Source of the DNA: Acidimicrobiales bacterium
GTDB lineage: Bacteria; Actinomycetota; Acidimicrobiia; Acidimicrobiales; AC-14
Length of the DNA stretch: 64,000 nt
Direction: 5' to 3'
NCBI GenBank assembly: GCA_025463925.1
Contig: JAODBK010000067.1
Span: forward strand, 19,609-83,608
The translations under genes and the position numbers were made by a program. Positions 26,543 through 36,149 of the stretch are shown piece after piece (the stretch's first letter is position 1; every line of letters begins with the position of its first letter). The notes beneath the pieces are model-generated. The model worked only from the letters and a program-made list of their open reading frames with translations, searched no databases and was not told where the DNA came from.

Positions 26543-27556
26543 ATGCGCGTCCTCGTCACCGCCGAGCAACTCGACCGGCCGGTGCCGGGCGGCATCGCGA
26601 CGTACATCCGCGGGCTCGAAGCCGGGCTGGCCGCGCTCCCGGACGGGCCCGACATCGCGCTGTGGCGGCCCACCGGCGTCCCCGCGTCGGTCGTGACGCG
26701 CGCGTGGGGGATCGGCCTGCTCCGGCCACGCGTGACACCGGTGCCCGACGTCGTGCACGCCACGACGCTGGCGATGCCGCCGTCGCGCACGCCGCGCTCG
26801 GTGTTCATCCACGACGTGTTGTGGCGCGACCATCCGGAGGCATTCCCGGCTCGCGGCCGCCGATGGCACGAGCGGGCGCTCCGTCGTGTCCTGCGCGACG
26901 CCGATCTGCTCATGGCGCCGTCGAGCGAGACCGCGGCGTCGATCGGTGAAGCGGCCCGCCGCGAGGTGCACGTGGTCGAGCACGGCAGCGACCACCTGCC
27001 GCCGCCGGACAGCGTGGCCGCCGACGCGCTGCTGACGCGGCTCGGCGTCACTGGCGCGTTCCTGCTCACGGTGTCCACCGTCGAGCCCCGCAAGAACCTG
27101 GCCCGGCTGGTTCGGGCGTTCCGCGCCGCGCGACCCCTGATGCCCGATCCCTCGTGGCCGCTGGTCGTCGTCGGACCGGCGGGTTGGGGTCCCGCGCCGG
27201 TGCCGGAGCCCGGCGTGCTGCTGGCCGGCCCGGTGCCGGGGGCCACGTTGGCCGCGCTCTACGCCAGAGCCCGCCTCCTCGCGTACGTCCCTCTGGCCGA
27301 GGGCTTCGGCCTCCCGCCGGTGGAGGCGATGGCGGCGTGCACGCCGGTCGTCGCCAGCCCCCTGCCGGGCTCGGGGAACGCCGCGCTCGAGGTCGACCCG
27401 CTCGACGTCGACGTCATCGCCGACGGCCTGGTGCGGGTCGCATCCGACGACGCGCTTCGCTCACGGCTCGTGACCGCCGGCCTGCTGCGCTCCGGTGAGC
27501 TGACGTGGGCGGCGTCGGCCCGCCGGCACGTCGAGCTCTGGCGGACGATGACGTGA
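26543..27556 (+). CDS. GT4 glycosyltransferase (EPRK type)
   Basis: 337 residues. It begins RVLVTAEQLDRPVPGGIATY with the GG acceptor loop, then DVVHATTLAMPP, SVFIHDVLWRDHPEAFP, VSTVEPRKNLARLVRAF and YVPLAEGFGLPPVEAMAACTP, the donor-site motif. It is shorter than its two neighbours in the loop between domains. The gene starts 3 bp after the previous stop and overlaps the next start by 4 nt. Specificity is not determinable, but shared motifs mark all three as recent relatives. Confidence 0.84.
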   Translation: MRVLVTAEQLDRPVPGGIATYIRGLEAGLAALPDGPDIALWRPTGVPASVVTRAWGIGLLRPRVTPVPDVVHATTLAMPPSRTPRSVFIHDVLWRDHPEAFPARGRRWHERALRRVLRDADLLMAPSSETAASIGEAARREVHVVEHGSDHLPPPDSVAADALLTRLGVTGAFLLTVSTVEPRKNLARLVRAFRAARPLMPDPSWPLVVVGPAGWGPAPVPEPGVLLAGPVPGATLAALYARARLLAYVPLAEGFGLPPVEAMAACTPVVASPLPGSGNAALEVDPLDVDVIADGLVRVASDDALRSRLVTAGLLRSGELTWAASARRHVELWRTMT

Positions 27557-28695
27557 GCACCCCCATCGCCGTCTCGCTGGACGCGACCGCGGTCCCGCCC
27601 GAGCCTCGTGGCGCCGGCCGGTACGTCATCGAGCTGGCGACCGCGCTCGAGGCCGCCGGCCGGGTCGACCTGTCGGTGCTCTGCCGCCGCGCCGACGCGC
27701 CGCGCTGGCGCGCCGCGGCACCGCGGACCGAGGTGATCGCCGACGCGCCCGGGCCGCGGCCGCTGCGATTGGCGTGGGAGCAGCTGCGGCTGCCGCGGCT
27801 GCTCGATCGGCTGGGTGTCGACGTGCACCACGGGCCCCACTACACGATGCCCGAGCGGTCGAAACTGCCGCGGGTCGTCACCATCCACGACCTCACGTTC
27901 TTCGACCATCCGGAGTGGCACGAGCGGGCCAAGGTCGCGGTGTTCCGCCGCGCCATCCGCCGAGCCGCCGAATGGGCCGACGCGGTGATCTGCGTCAGCG
28001 CGACGACCGCGGCCCGCCTCGACGCGATCTGCGCGCCGCGCGGCGCGGTCCACGTGGTGCCGCACGGCGTCGACCACGCGCGCTTCCGGCCGGACGAGGA
28101 CGCGCCGGGTGCGGACGCGGCCGCGCTGGCGCGGCACGGGATCCGTCCGCCCTATGTCGCGTTCGTGGGCACGATCGAGCCTCGCAAGGACGTGCCCGGC
28201 CTGGTCGCGGCCTTCGACCGGATCGCTGACGCGTGGCCCGACGTCACCTTGGTGATCGCAGGTGGCGGCGGTTGGGGCGAGCGCCAAGCGGCGACCGCGG
28301 TCGCGGCGGCCCGGCATCATGACCGGATCGTCCGGCCGGGCTATGTCGACGACGACGCGGTGCCGGCGCTCCTCCGGCAGGCCGCAGTGGTGGCGTACCC
28401 GTCGCTGGCGGAGGGCTTCGGGCTGCCGGCGCTGGAAGCGCTGGCGTGCGGTGCGCCCCTTGTCACGTCGACCGGTTCGGCGATGGAGGAGGTGACCGGC
28501 GACGCGGCATCACTGGTCGCGCCCGGCGACCGCGTCGCGCTGGCCGACGCGCTGGCCGCGACGCTCGAAGGTGGGCCCGATGTGGCGGCGCGGCGATCCG
28601 CCGGTCTGGCCATCGCGTCGCGCCACACGTGGGCGGCGTCGGCGTCGGCGCACGCCGACGTGTACTGGTCCGTTTCCGGTCGCCGCGAGGGGTAG
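27553..28695 (+). CDS. GT4 glycosyltransferase (EPRK type)
   Basis: 380 residues from the GTG at 27553, which overlaps the previous stop as GTGA; the frame continuing upstream to 27505 is a shadow. Landmarks: SLDATAVPPEPRGAGRYVIE, VHHGPHYTMPERS, VVTIHDLTFFDHPEWH, VGTIEPRKDVPGLVAAF and YPSLAEGFGLPALEALACG. The HDLTFFDHPEW element is frequent in GDP-mannose or dTDP-rhamnose-using GT4 enzymes. It is followed 10 bp later by a nucleotide-sugar epimerase/reductase that may supply its donor. Confidence 0.85.
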   Translation: MSTPIAVSLDATAVPPEPRGAGRYVIELATALEAAGRVDLSVLCRRADAPRWRAAAPRTEVIADAPGPRPLRLAWEQLRLPRLLDRLGVDVHHGPHYTMPERSKLPRVVTIHDLTFFDHPEWHERAKVAVFRRAIRRAAEWADAVICVSATTAARLDAICAPRGAVHVVPHGVDHARFRPDEDAPGADAAALARHGIRPPYVAFVGTIEPRKDVPGLVAAFDRIADAWPDVTLVIAGGGGWGERQAATAVAAARHHDRIVRPGYVDDDAVPALLRQAAVVAYPSLAEGFGLPALEALACGAPLVTSTGSAMEEVTGDAASLVAPGDRVALADALAATLEGGPDVAARRSAGLAIASRHTWAASASAHADVYWSVSGRREG

Positions 28696-28705
28696 CTTCG
28701 GGGAA

Positions 28706-29608
28706 ATGCGAGTGCTCGTCACCGGAGCTCAGGGATTCGTGGGCGGGTGGCTGCTCGACCACCTGCGCGACATGGACGACGAGGTCGTCGCGCCCAAGGT
28801 CGACGTCACCGACTTCGACGCGATGGCGGCCGCGGTACGCGAGGCCCGGCCCGGCGCGATCTATCACCTGGCGGCGTTGACCCATGTCGGGGAGTCGTGG
28901 ATGGCGCCGGCCGAGACGTTCCGCGTCAACGCCATGGGCACGCTCTCCGTGCTCGAAGCGGCGCGAGCCATCGACCGCACGCCGCGTGTCCTCATCGTCG
29001 GTTCGGCCGAGATGTACGGGGGTGTGCGCCCGGACGAGCTGCCCCTCAACGAGTCGTCGCCGCTCCGCCCGGCGACGCCGTACGCGGTCAGCAAGGTCGC
29101 GGCCGAATACCTCGGCGTGCAGGCCTGGCTCGGGTACGGCGTGCCGGTGCTGCGGGTGCGACCTTTCAACCACGTCGGCCCCGGGCAGTCCGAGCGCTTC
29201 GTGGTGTCGTCGATCGCGAAGCAGATCGTGGAAGCCGAGCGCGAGGGCGCCACCGGCCTTCGGGTCGGCAACCTCTCGGCGCGCCGCGATTACACCGACG
29301 TGCGTGACGTGGCCCGCGCCTACCGGCTCCTGGTCGAGCGGGGCACCCCGGGCGAGGTGTACCAGGTGTGCTCAGGGGTCGACCTCGCGGTGCGCGAGAT
29401 CGCCGAGCGGATGCTGGCGCTCAGCAAGCGGCGCATGACGTTGCGGGTCGACCCCGCGCTCGTGCGCCCGATCGACGTGCCGGCATTGCGCGGCGACCCG
29501 TCGAAGCTCGAGTCGGTCACCGGTTGGCGACCGCGGATCGATCTCGACGCCACGCTGGCCGACACCCTCGACTGGTGGCGCGCCAACATCGACACGGTCG
29601 TCGCGTAA
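28706..29608 (+). CDS. Nucleotide-sugar epimerase/reductase (GDP-mannose dehydratase/RMD-like extended SDR)
   Basis: 300 residues from the ATG at 28706; longer frames overlap the previous gene. Extended SDR: NAD(P) motif GAQGFVGG (7-14), catalytic Y126 and K130 (PYAVSKVAAE), the upstream serine/alanine pair in VGSAEMYGG, and RPFNHVGPGQSERFVV, which is typical of GDP-6-deoxy-4-keto-mannose reductases and GDP-mannose 4,6-dehydratases. It is slightly short, as are RMD-type reductases. It probably makes a GDP-deoxy sugar for the three upstream glycosyltransferases. Transcription likely ends at the strong hairpin 17 bp downstream. Confidence 0.82.
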   Translation: MRVLVTGAQGFVGGWLLDHLRDMDDEVVAPKVDVTDFDAMAAAVREARPGAIYHLAALTHVGESWMAPAETFRVNAMGTLSVLEAARAIDRTPRVLIVGSAEMYGGVRPDELPLNESSPLRPATPYAVSKVAAEYLGVQAWLGYGVPVLRVRPFNHVGPGQSERFVVSSIAKQIVEAEREGATGLRVGNLSARRDYTDVRDVARAYRLLVERGTPGEVYQVCSGVDLAVREIAERMLALSKRRMTLRVDPALVRPIDVPALRGDPSKLESVTGWRPRIDLDATLADTLDWWRANIDTVVA

Positions 29609-29624
29609 CCGTCTCCGGACGCGA

Positions 29625-29656
29625 CAAACGGGCGCTCGGGGGAGGGCGCCCGTTTG
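29625..29656. terminator. Bidirectional terminator hairpin
   Basis: Perfect 11-bp stem: CAAACGGGCGC (29625-29635) pairs with GCGCCCGTTTG (29646-29656), 10-nt loop between. It lies between convergent genes ending at 29608 (+) and 29681 (-). The A-rich and T-rich ends of the stem let it work on both strands. Confidence 0.8.
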
Positions 29657-29680
29657 CCGGATCTTGGACGTGGGGGGCGA

Positions 29681-30058
29681 CTACGCCGCGGCCTGAGCCC
29701 CGTTGGTGGTGGTCCGGGCCCGGGCGATCAGCTGATCCTGCGCCGAGTGGGCCGCGGTGCGGGCCTGCTTGACGAGCCCGCGCGCCGCCTCGGGCAGCTT
29801 CTCCTCGATCGAGTCGAGGACCGGGTCGATCCGCTGCTGGAACTGCTTCGTCAGCTTCTCGAGCTGCTCGGCGCCGACGGCGACCTGCTCCTCGACCCGC
29901 TTGCGCTGCGTCGAGAGCTGCGACTCGGCAGTCTTCAGTTGATCCTCGACCTGCTTGGTGAGCTCGCGCCGGCGGACCTGCGCCTTCTGGAACCCGATCA
30001 CGCCGAGGCCGACCGCGACGTACGCGGCGTCCTTCAGGGTCTTCTGCACGTCGGCCAT
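29681..30058 (-). CDS. Small coiled-coil protein with N-terminal hydrophobic segment
   Basis: 125 residues. A hydrophobic segment at about 12-24 (AYVAVGLGVIGF) is followed by charged heptad-like sequence (about 28-100: KQVEDQLKTAESQLSTQRKR, then VEEQ and LEKLTKQFQQRID) and an Ala/Thr-rich tail. It looks like a membrane-tethered coiled coil of the kind seen next to cell-envelope genes in Acidimicrobiia. No catalytic residues are present. A strong ribosome site (AGGAG, complement of 30066-30070) sits 7 nt before the ATG. Function unknown. Confidence 0.7.
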   Translation of the reverse strand: MADVQKTLKDAAYVAVGLGVIGFQKAQVRRRELTKQVEDQLKTAESQLSTQRKRVEEQVAVGAEQLEKLTKQFQQRIDPVLDSIEEKLPEAARGLVKQARTAAHSAQDQLIARARTTTNGAQAAA

Positions 30059-30096
30059 GGGCCATCTCCTCTGCCTGGTCGTCGCCTTCGCTAGCC

Positions 30097-30125
30097 ACCA
30101 TAGCGATATTGATAAACAGTTGCAA
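30097..30125 (-). promoter_or_regulatory. Candidate promoter for the coiled-coil gene
   Basis: On the minus strand TTGCAA (30120-30125) and TATGGT (30097-30102) are spaced by 17 bp, in an unusually AT-rich stretch upstream of the 30058 start. Confidence 0.3.
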
Positions 30126-30174
30126 GCAGACTGCCCGGTCGGTCACAGTGGTCCCGGCTAGCTTGGACCGCCGA

Positions 30175-33100
30175 ATGGACCCCCGCCCCACGGCACCGCC
30201 GGTGGTGGCGGTCGTCGTGGTTTCCGACCCAGGGGCCTGGCTCGAGGAGGCATTGTCGGCCCTCGGCGCGCAGGACTATCCCGAGCTGTCGGTGCTCGTC
30301 CTCGACGCCGCCAGCCCGACCGACCCTGCGATCGGCCGCATCCTGCCGAGCGCGCACTACCGCCGGCTGCCCGATCCGGTGCGCTGGGAGCCCGCCGCCA
30401 ACGAGGTCCTTTCGATGGTCGTGGGCGCGGCCTACCTCGTGTTCGTCCACCAGGACGCGGCGCTCGACGATGACGCGGTGCGCCAGCTCGTCGAGGAGGC
30501 ACTGGCGTCGAACGCCGGGATCGTCGGGCCGAAGATCGTCGAATGGGAGCGGCCGGAACGGTTGCTCGAGGTCGGGCTGGCCGTCGACAAGACCGGCGCT
30601 GCGGTGTCCCTGGTCGAGCCGGGTGAGCTCGACCAGGAGCAGCACGACGGTGTGCGTGACGTCTTCGCGGTCCCGGCGACGTGCTTCCTGGTGCGGGCCG
30701 ACCTGTTCCACGCGCTGGGCGGGTTCGACACCGAGCTGGCCGAGGGCGCGGCCGTCGACCTGTGCTGGCGCGCCCAGGTCGCGGGCGCGCGCGTCCTCGT
30801 CGCGCCGGCGGCGCGAGTGCGGCACCTCGGAGCCGACGGACCGCGGCCGCCGCTTGCCGACGCGGCGCGGTCCCGGATCCGCACGGTCCTGAAGAACTAC
30901 GGCTGGGCGCACCGGCTCCGCGTGCTGCCGCAGGCCGCGCTGGTCACGCTGGTCGAGGCGCTGATCGCGTTGTTCGGCCGGCGTTGGTCCGATGCCCGCG
31001 CCCTCGTCGGCGCGTGGCCGTCGGCGCTGCGCGAAGGTCGACGGCTCGGCCCGTCACGTCGTTCGCTGCGGGCGATGCGGCTCGTGCCCGACAGCGAAGT
31101 GCGCCGCTTGCAGACGCGCGGCAGCGCGCATCTCGTCGCGTACCTGCGCGGCCGGCACGCCGAGGACCGCGTCGAAGCCGTCGCCGAGTCGTTGCGGACG
31201 GAGCGGGGCCGGGTCGCGGCGCTGGCGTGGGTGACGCTCGTCGTCGTACTGCTCGTCGGCAGCCGCCACCTCATCGGCGGGCGAGTCCCGGCGGTCGGCG
31301 AGCTGGCGCCGTTCCCGTCGGCCGGCACCTTCCTGCGGCACGTCGCCGGCGGCTGGCGGACGACGGGGCTGGGCTCGGAAGCGGCGGCGCCACCTGCGTT
31401 CGCGGTCCTCGGCCTCGGCGGTCTCGTGCTCGGCGGCGCGGTGGGCCTGCTGCGCAAGCTGTTGATCCTCGCGGTCTGGCCGGTCGGCTTGTGGGGCGCG
31501 TCTCGCCTGGCCCGCCCGTTCGGCAGCGGCCGCCCCCGGCTCGTCGCGGTGATCGTCTATGCCGCGGTGCCGGTGCCCTACGACGCGCTAGCCCGCGGCC
31601 GATTGACCGGGCTCGTTGCGTACGCCGTCGCGCCGTGGCTGCTGTTGCGACTGGCGCGGGCGACGCGCATCGCGCCGTTCGACGACGGCCCGTCGACCAC
31701 CATCGTCGAGCTCGCCGGGATGGCCGCGCTGGTCGCCGCGGCGGCCGCCTTCGCCCCCCTCCTCGTCCTGGTGACACTCCTCGTCGCGGTCGCGTCCATG
31801 GTCGGCTCGGTGATCGCCGGCCGCGTCGCGGCGTCGCTGCGCGGCATCGGCATCGCGGTCGCGGGTGCGGCCGGCGCGGCGTTGCTGCTCTTCCCGTGGT
31901 CGGCCGACTTCGCGCTGCCGGGCCGGCAGTGGGCCGCGCTGGCCGGCGCCCGGCCCCCGATCGCGCGCGCCTTCTCGTTCGCCGACCTGTTGCGCTTCCA
32001 CACCGGGCCGGTGGGGGGCGGCCTCTTCGGGTGGGCGTTCCTCGTCGCGGCCGCGTTCCCACTCGTGCTCGGACGGGAGTGGCGGCTCGCCTGGGCGGTG
32101 CGGCTGTGGGTCGTCGCGTTGGTGTGCGTCGGCGCCGCGTGGGCCCTCGGCCGCGGCTGGATCCCCGGTGGCGTGACGTCGCCGGAGGTGATCCTCGCGC
32201 CGGCGGCCGCGGCGCTCGCCGGCGCGGTGGCCCTGGGCGTGGCCGCGTTCGACCTCGACCTCCCCGGCTACCGGTTCGGGTGGCGGCAGGTGGCGACGGT
32301 GGTGGCCGGCGGCGCGGTGATCGCCGGCACCTTGCCGCTGGTCGTCGCCGCGTCCGACGGCCGGTGGCGCGCACCGAACGGTGACCTGGCGGGAGCGACG
32401 AGCTGGATGCCCACCGAAGCGGTGGCGCACGGCTCGTTCCGCGTGCTGTGGCTGGGCGACCCGACCGTGCTGCCGCTCGGCAGCTGGCCGGTCGGCCCGC
32501 GGGGCGAGGGCCTGGCGTTCGGAACCTCGCGTGACGGCCCGCCCGACGCGACCGATCTCTGGCCGGGCGCGGCGTCGGGCGCGACCGCGCTGATCGCCGA
32601 CGCGCTGGCGACGGCCCGTCGCGGCGACACCAGCAGCCTCGGCCATCTGCTCGCGCCGATGGCGATCCGCTACATCGTCGTCGTCCAGCGGGACGCGCCG
32701 GCGCAGTACCACCAGCCGCTGCGGCCGGCGCCGCCGACGGTGCTCCACGCGCTGGCCGACCAGGTCGACCTCCAGGTGCGGCCCGCCGACCCCGCCATCG
32801 TCGTCTACGAGAACCGCGCGTGGGCCGCGGTGCGGGCGCTCCTGCCCGGCGCCAGCTCGGCCCCGGCGGTCGCGCCCCACGGCGCCGACTTGCACGCGGC
32901 CCGCGCCGCGCTGCCGGGCGACGGGCCGACGTCGTTCGGCGGGACGCTGCCGGCCGGCGGGGGCGAGTTGCTGGTCGCCGAGGCATCGTCGCGCTGGCAC
33001 CTCACGGTGAACGGCCATGGCGTCGCCCGCCAGCGGTCGTTCGGGTGGGCCAACGCGTTCGCGTCGCCGGTGGCCGGCGGCCGGGCGCATCTGCGTTTCC

Positions 33101-33231
33101 GGACGCCGCTCGCCCACGATGGCGCGCTGGCGCTCGAAGTGTTCCTCTGGATCCTCGTGCTGCGCGTCCTCCGTCGCGAGCGGCGGCGGCGGAAGGCGGA
33201 GCGGCTGCCGGCTCCGGAGGTCGGCGGGTGA
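30175..33231 (+). CDS. Giant GT2-membrane fusion glycosyltransferase
   Basis: 1018 residues from the ATG at 30175; a start at 30109 would add 22 residues of no clear merit. Residues 1-260 are a GT2 domain of rhamnosyltransferase type: VAVVVVSDPGAWLEEALSAL, FVHQDAALDDDAV in place of the DxD region, and FLVRADLFHALGGFD followed by VDLCWRAQ and the acidic D-LCWR loop. Around ten helices follow (about 360-740), then a soluble extracellular domain (about 750-985) and a final helix. It probably adds sugars at the inner face and contributes to lipid-linked glycan handling. The stop overlaps the next start (GTGA). Confidence 0.78.
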   Translation: MDPRPTAPPVVAVVVVSDPGAWLEEALSALGAQDYPELSVLVLDAASPTDPAIGRILPSAHYRRLPDPVRWEPAANEVLSMVVGAAYLVFVHQDAALDDDAVRQLVEEALASNAGIVGPKIVEWERPERLLEVGLAVDKTGAAVSLVEPGELDQEQHDGVRDVFAVPATCFLVRADLFHALGGFDTELAEGAAVDLCWRAQVAGARVLVAPAARVRHLGADGPRPPLADAARSRIRTVLKNYGWAHRLRVLPQAALVTLVEALIALFGRRWSDARALVGAWPSALREGRRLGPSRRSLRAMRLVPDSEVRRLQTRGSAHLVAYLRGRHAEDRVEAVAESLRTERGRVAALAWVTLVVVLLVGSRHLIGGRVPAVGELAPFPSAGTFLRHVAGGWRTTGLGSEAAAPPAFAVLGLGGLVLGGAVGLLRKLLILAVWPVGLWGASRLARPFGSGRPRLVAVIVYAAVPVPYDALARGRLTGLVAYAVAPWLLLRLARATRIAPFDDGPSTTIVELAGMAALVAAAAAFAPLLVLVTLLVAVASMVGSVIAGRVAASLRGIGIAVAGAAGAALLLFPWSADFALPGRQWAALAGARPPIARAFSFADLLRFHTGPVGGGLFGWAFLVAAAFPLVLGREWRLAWAVRLWVVALVCVGAAWALGRGWIPGGVTSPEVILAPAAAALAGAVALGVAAFDLDLPGYRFGWRQVATVVAGGAVIAGTLPLVVAASDGRWRAPNGDLAGATSWMPTEAVAHGSFRVLWLGDPTVLPLGSWPVGPRGEGLAFGTSRDGPPDATDLWPGAASGATALIADALATARRGDTSSLGHLLAPMAIRYIVVVQRDAPAQYHQPLRPAPPTVLHALADQVDLQVRPADPAIVVYENRAWAAVRALLPGASSAPAVAPHGADLHAARAALPGDGPTSFGGTLPAGGGELLVAEASSRWHLTVNGHGVARQRSFGWANAFASPVAGGRAHLRFRTPLAHDGALALEVFLWILVLRVLRRERRRRKAERLPAPEVGG

Positions 33232-34661
33232 CCCGGCGCATCTTCGCCATCCTCGTGCTCGGCGGCATGATCGCGGCCGGCGCGGTCGCCGACGCCCGCG
33301 TCGAGCGGCCGCGCAACCCGACGGCGCCGGTGAGCGCCGGGCGGCTCGACCGTGGCGCGCAGCCGGTCGCGGCTCCGGCCTCGGCGCTGTCGTCGACGTA
33401 CTACTGCGTGGGCGCGATGAACCTGCCCAACCTCGTCAACGACGCGCGCATCGTCATCCTCAACACCGCCGACACCGCGCTGAACGGCACGGTGACCTAC
33501 CAGCCGAGCCAGGGCGATCCCGTCGACGTGCCGGTGCAAGTGCCGCCCCGCACCCGCGTCGTGCTGAAGCCGTCGGCGGTGCTGAAGGCGACGTACGCCT
33601 CGGCCACCGTGGCGCTGGACGGCGGCCAAGCGGCGATCGAGTGGGTGGCGCTCGGGCCCTACGGCAGCTCCACCATCCCGTGCACGACCGGCACGTCCGA
33701 CACGTGGTACTTCGCCGAAGGCGCGACCACGCGCGATGCCATCGAGGCCATCGTGCTGGACAACCCGTTCCCTGCGGACGCGGTGGTGGACCTGTCGTTC
33801 ACCACCGAGGACGGGCACTCTGCTCCGGAGGCAGTGACGAGCCTGGCGGTCGCGCCGCACTCGACGCGCGTCATCGTGCTCGACGACGTGGTGCGGCGGC
33901 GCGAGCAGGTGTCGACCGTGGTGCACGCGCGCGTCGGTCGGTTCGTCGCGGCCCGGCTGCAGCTGTTCGACGGCAGCGTGCCGGGTCGCAAGGGGCTGTC
34001 GATCGCGCTGGGCGCGCCCGCGACCGGCACCCGCTGGACGTTCCCGGAGGGGTACGTGGTGCCCGGCCTCAACGAGCACTTCGTGTTCTTCAACCCTGGT
34101 GACAAGGAGGCCCACGTCGAGGTCGACCTGCTGCTCGAGAAGGGCGAGGCCGAGCCGCTCGACATCACCATCCCGCCGGAAGGCCGCTTCACCGTGACCG
34201 CCAACCAGGAGGGCCGCATCCCGAAGGGCGTGCCGCACGCCGCCGTGGTGCGATCGGTGAACGGCGTGCCGGTGGTGGTCGAACGGCGGATCGATGCCAG
34301 CCCGCCCTCGGCGCGAAGCGGCCTGGCGATCACCCTCGGGTCGCAGTTGGACGCGCGCCGCTGGGCATTCCCCGCGGGCCAGGCCGACAAGAACGTCGAC
34401 GAGTGGATCGTCGTGGTGAACACCGGCGACGCGCCGGCGCACGTGAACGTCACCGTGCTGGCCGACGGGCAGCCGCTGGCGGTGGACGGGCTGCAAGGCG
34501 TGGAGGTCGGCGCCGGCCAGCGGCGGGCGTTCCGCCTCGGCGATCACCTGCAGCGGGTCGCGGTGCCGCTGCTGGTCGAATCCGATCAGCCGGTCGTGGT
34601 CGAGCGCGACATGTACCCGAAGACGGGCACCGCGATGGTGATCGGCGTCGCGCTCAACTAG
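33228..34661 (+). CDS. Secreted or anchored DUF5719-like protein
   Basis: 477 residues from the GTG at 33228 overlapping the previous stop. One N-terminal hydrophobic segment (about 5-22) serves as signal or anchor. The rest is a series of beta-sandwich-like units with recurring features: RIVILNTADTALNGTVTYQP, WYFAEGATTRDAIEAIVLDN, RWTFPEGYVVPGLNEHFVFF and WAFPAGQADKNVDEWIVVVN, each with a W-F-P/A-G element and an N-x-G/N-P element. This matches my memory of DUF5719 proteins next to GT2-membrane fusions in Actinobacteria. It is probably an extracellular partner of the giant enzyme. Confidence 0.65.
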   Translation: MTRRIFAILVLGGMIAAGAVADARVERPRNPTAPVSAGRLDRGAQPVAAPASALSSTYYCVGAMNLPNLVNDARIVILNTADTALNGTVTYQPSQGDPVDVPVQVPPRTRVVLKPSAVLKATYASATVALDGGQAAIEWVALGPYGSSTIPCTTGTSDTWYFAEGATTRDAIEAIVLDNPFPADAVVDLSFTTEDGHSAPEAVTSLAVAPHSTRVIVLDDVVRRREQVSTVVHARVGRFVAARLQLFDGSVPGRKGLSIALGAPATGTRWTFPEGYVVPGLNEHFVFFNPGDKEAHVEVDLLLEKGEAEPLDITIPPEGRFTVTANQEGRIPKGVPHAAVVRSVNGVPVVVERRIDASPPSARSGLAITLGSQLDARRWAFPAGQADKNVDEWIVVVNTGDAPAHVNVTVLADGQPLAVDGLQGVEVGAGQRRAFRLGDHLQRVAVPLLVESDQPVVVERDMYPKTGTAMVIGVALN

Positions 34662-36102
34662 CGGCGTCGCGCGCCTGTTGCTCCTGCATGGCGGTGATGA
34701 TCGCCTGGAAGATCTTGGCCGCGTCCTCGTCGAGATGGTCGCGCGCCTTCAGGAACACCAGGCCCCCCAGGAACACCGGCGGGCTGACGAGGAGCAGCGC
34801 GACCCGCAGGTTGCCGCCGAAGGCGCCGGCGAGCCCGAACACCACGATCGACGCCGCCGCCTGGCCGAGCACCACCGAGACCAGGTTGAACGCGCCGAAG
34901 CCGGCGCCGCGCAGGTTCGCGGGGATGGCGTCGGAGAGCCCGGCCCGCAACGCCGGCACCGCCAGCGTGATGATGAAGGCGCCGAGCACCTCGAGGACGA
35001 ACGCCGCCCAGAGCGGCACGAAGAGATACGACGCCACGAAGACGAGCTGGCCGGCCATGATGCAGTACGCGGGGATGGCCATGCGGGCGCCGCGGATGCG
35101 GGTGGCCCAGCGGTCGGCAACCCGCCCGCCGAGCAGCACGCCGGGGATGCCGCCGATGATGATGAGCGCGCCGACGTACAGCTCGGCCTCGCCCTTCGCG
35201 ACGTGCAGGTTGCGCTCGTAGAACTGGGGGAGCGCGGCCGCGACCGCGGTGACGGTGAACAGCAGCGACGACACGCCGACCAGCGCGTACCGCATCGTGG
35301 TGATGTCCCAGATCGTCCGCAGGTCGGCGCGGAGGCCGGCCACCATGTCGCGGAGGAACTGGCGCGGCCCGTCGTCGAGAACGCCCTTGGTGACCTCGAC
35401 CTCGTCACCGCCGTCGGCGTCGAGGCCGAGGTGCAGCCGGTCGGCGGCGCCGCGGCGCGGCTCGCGCAGCCGGTACACCGCGACCGCGATGAGCGCGCCC
35501 GGCGTACCGACGATCAGGAACGCGGCGCGCCAGCCCAGGTGGGCGCCGACGAAGCCACCGAGCCCGAGCCCCAGGCCGAAGCCGACGAAGACCAGCGCCT
35601 GCTGGATCGAGAACGCCAGCCCGCGCTGCTCGGCCGGGTAGTAGTCGGCGAGCAGGCTCGCGCACGCCGGCTCGGTGACGGCCTGGCCGAAGCCGAGGGC
35701 CGACCGCACCCCCAGCAGCACCGGGAAGTTGGGCGACGCCGCGGTCAGCGCGGTGATCCCGGACCAGGCGACGATCGTGTGGCCGACGGTGCGGGTGCGG
35801 TTCCACCGGTCGGCCAGGTAGCCCGCGGGCACGCTGATGACGCCGTTCACCGCGATGAAGCACGACAGGAGGATGCCGATCTGGAGGTCAGAGAGGCCGA
35901 AGTCGGCCTTCAGCGGCGTGACCACGCCACGCACGATGTTCTGGTCGACCTGGTCGATCATGATCACCAGGCCGAGCACCCACATGGGCCACTTCGAGAG
36001 CACGGCCGGCGTGCGGGTGACCGCCACCGTGGGCTCCTCGACCGCGTCGGCCGACGACGGGGTGGCCCCGAGGGTCGCCGGCTCGATCGTGTCCTCGTGC
36101 AT
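34654..36102 (-). CDS. MFS transporter
   Basis: 482 residues, 12 predicted helices with a cytosolic middle loop near 220-265. MFS signature loops are present: PAGYLADRWNRTRTVGHTI between helices 2 and 3, and LLGGRVADRWATRIRGARM in the second half. DQVDQNIVRGVVTPLKADFG in helix 1 is typical of the Spinster-like and organic anion branches. The substrate is not evident. The 3' end overlaps the convergent DUF5719-like gene by 8 bp. Confidence 0.85.
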   Translation of the reverse strand: MHEDTIEPATLGATPSSADAVEEPTVAVTRTPAVLSKWPMWVLGLVIMIDQVDQNIVRGVVTPLKADFGLSDLQIGILLSCFIAVNGVISVPAGYLADRWNRTRTVGHTIVAWSGITALTAASPNFPVLLGVRSALGFGQAVTEPACASLLADYYPAEQRGLAFSIQQALVFVGFGLGLGLGGFVGAHLGWRAAFLIVGTPGALIAVAVYRLREPRRGAADRLHLGLDADGGDEVEVTKGVLDDGPRQFLRDMVAGLRADLRTIWDITTMRYALVGVSSLLFTVTAVAAALPQFYERNLHVAKGEAELYVGALIIIGGIPGVLLGGRVADRWATRIRGARMAIPAYCIMAGQLVFVASYLFVPLWAAFVLEVLGAFIITLAVPALRAGLSDAIPANLRGAGFGAFNLVSVVLGQAAASIVVFGLAGAFGGNLRVALLLVSPPVFLGGLVFLKARDHLDEDAAKIFQAIITAMQEQQARDAAS

Positions 36103-36149
36103 CGGATTGAGATTCTCAGTCAGCGCCCTGGTTCCTGCATAGTGGCGTC

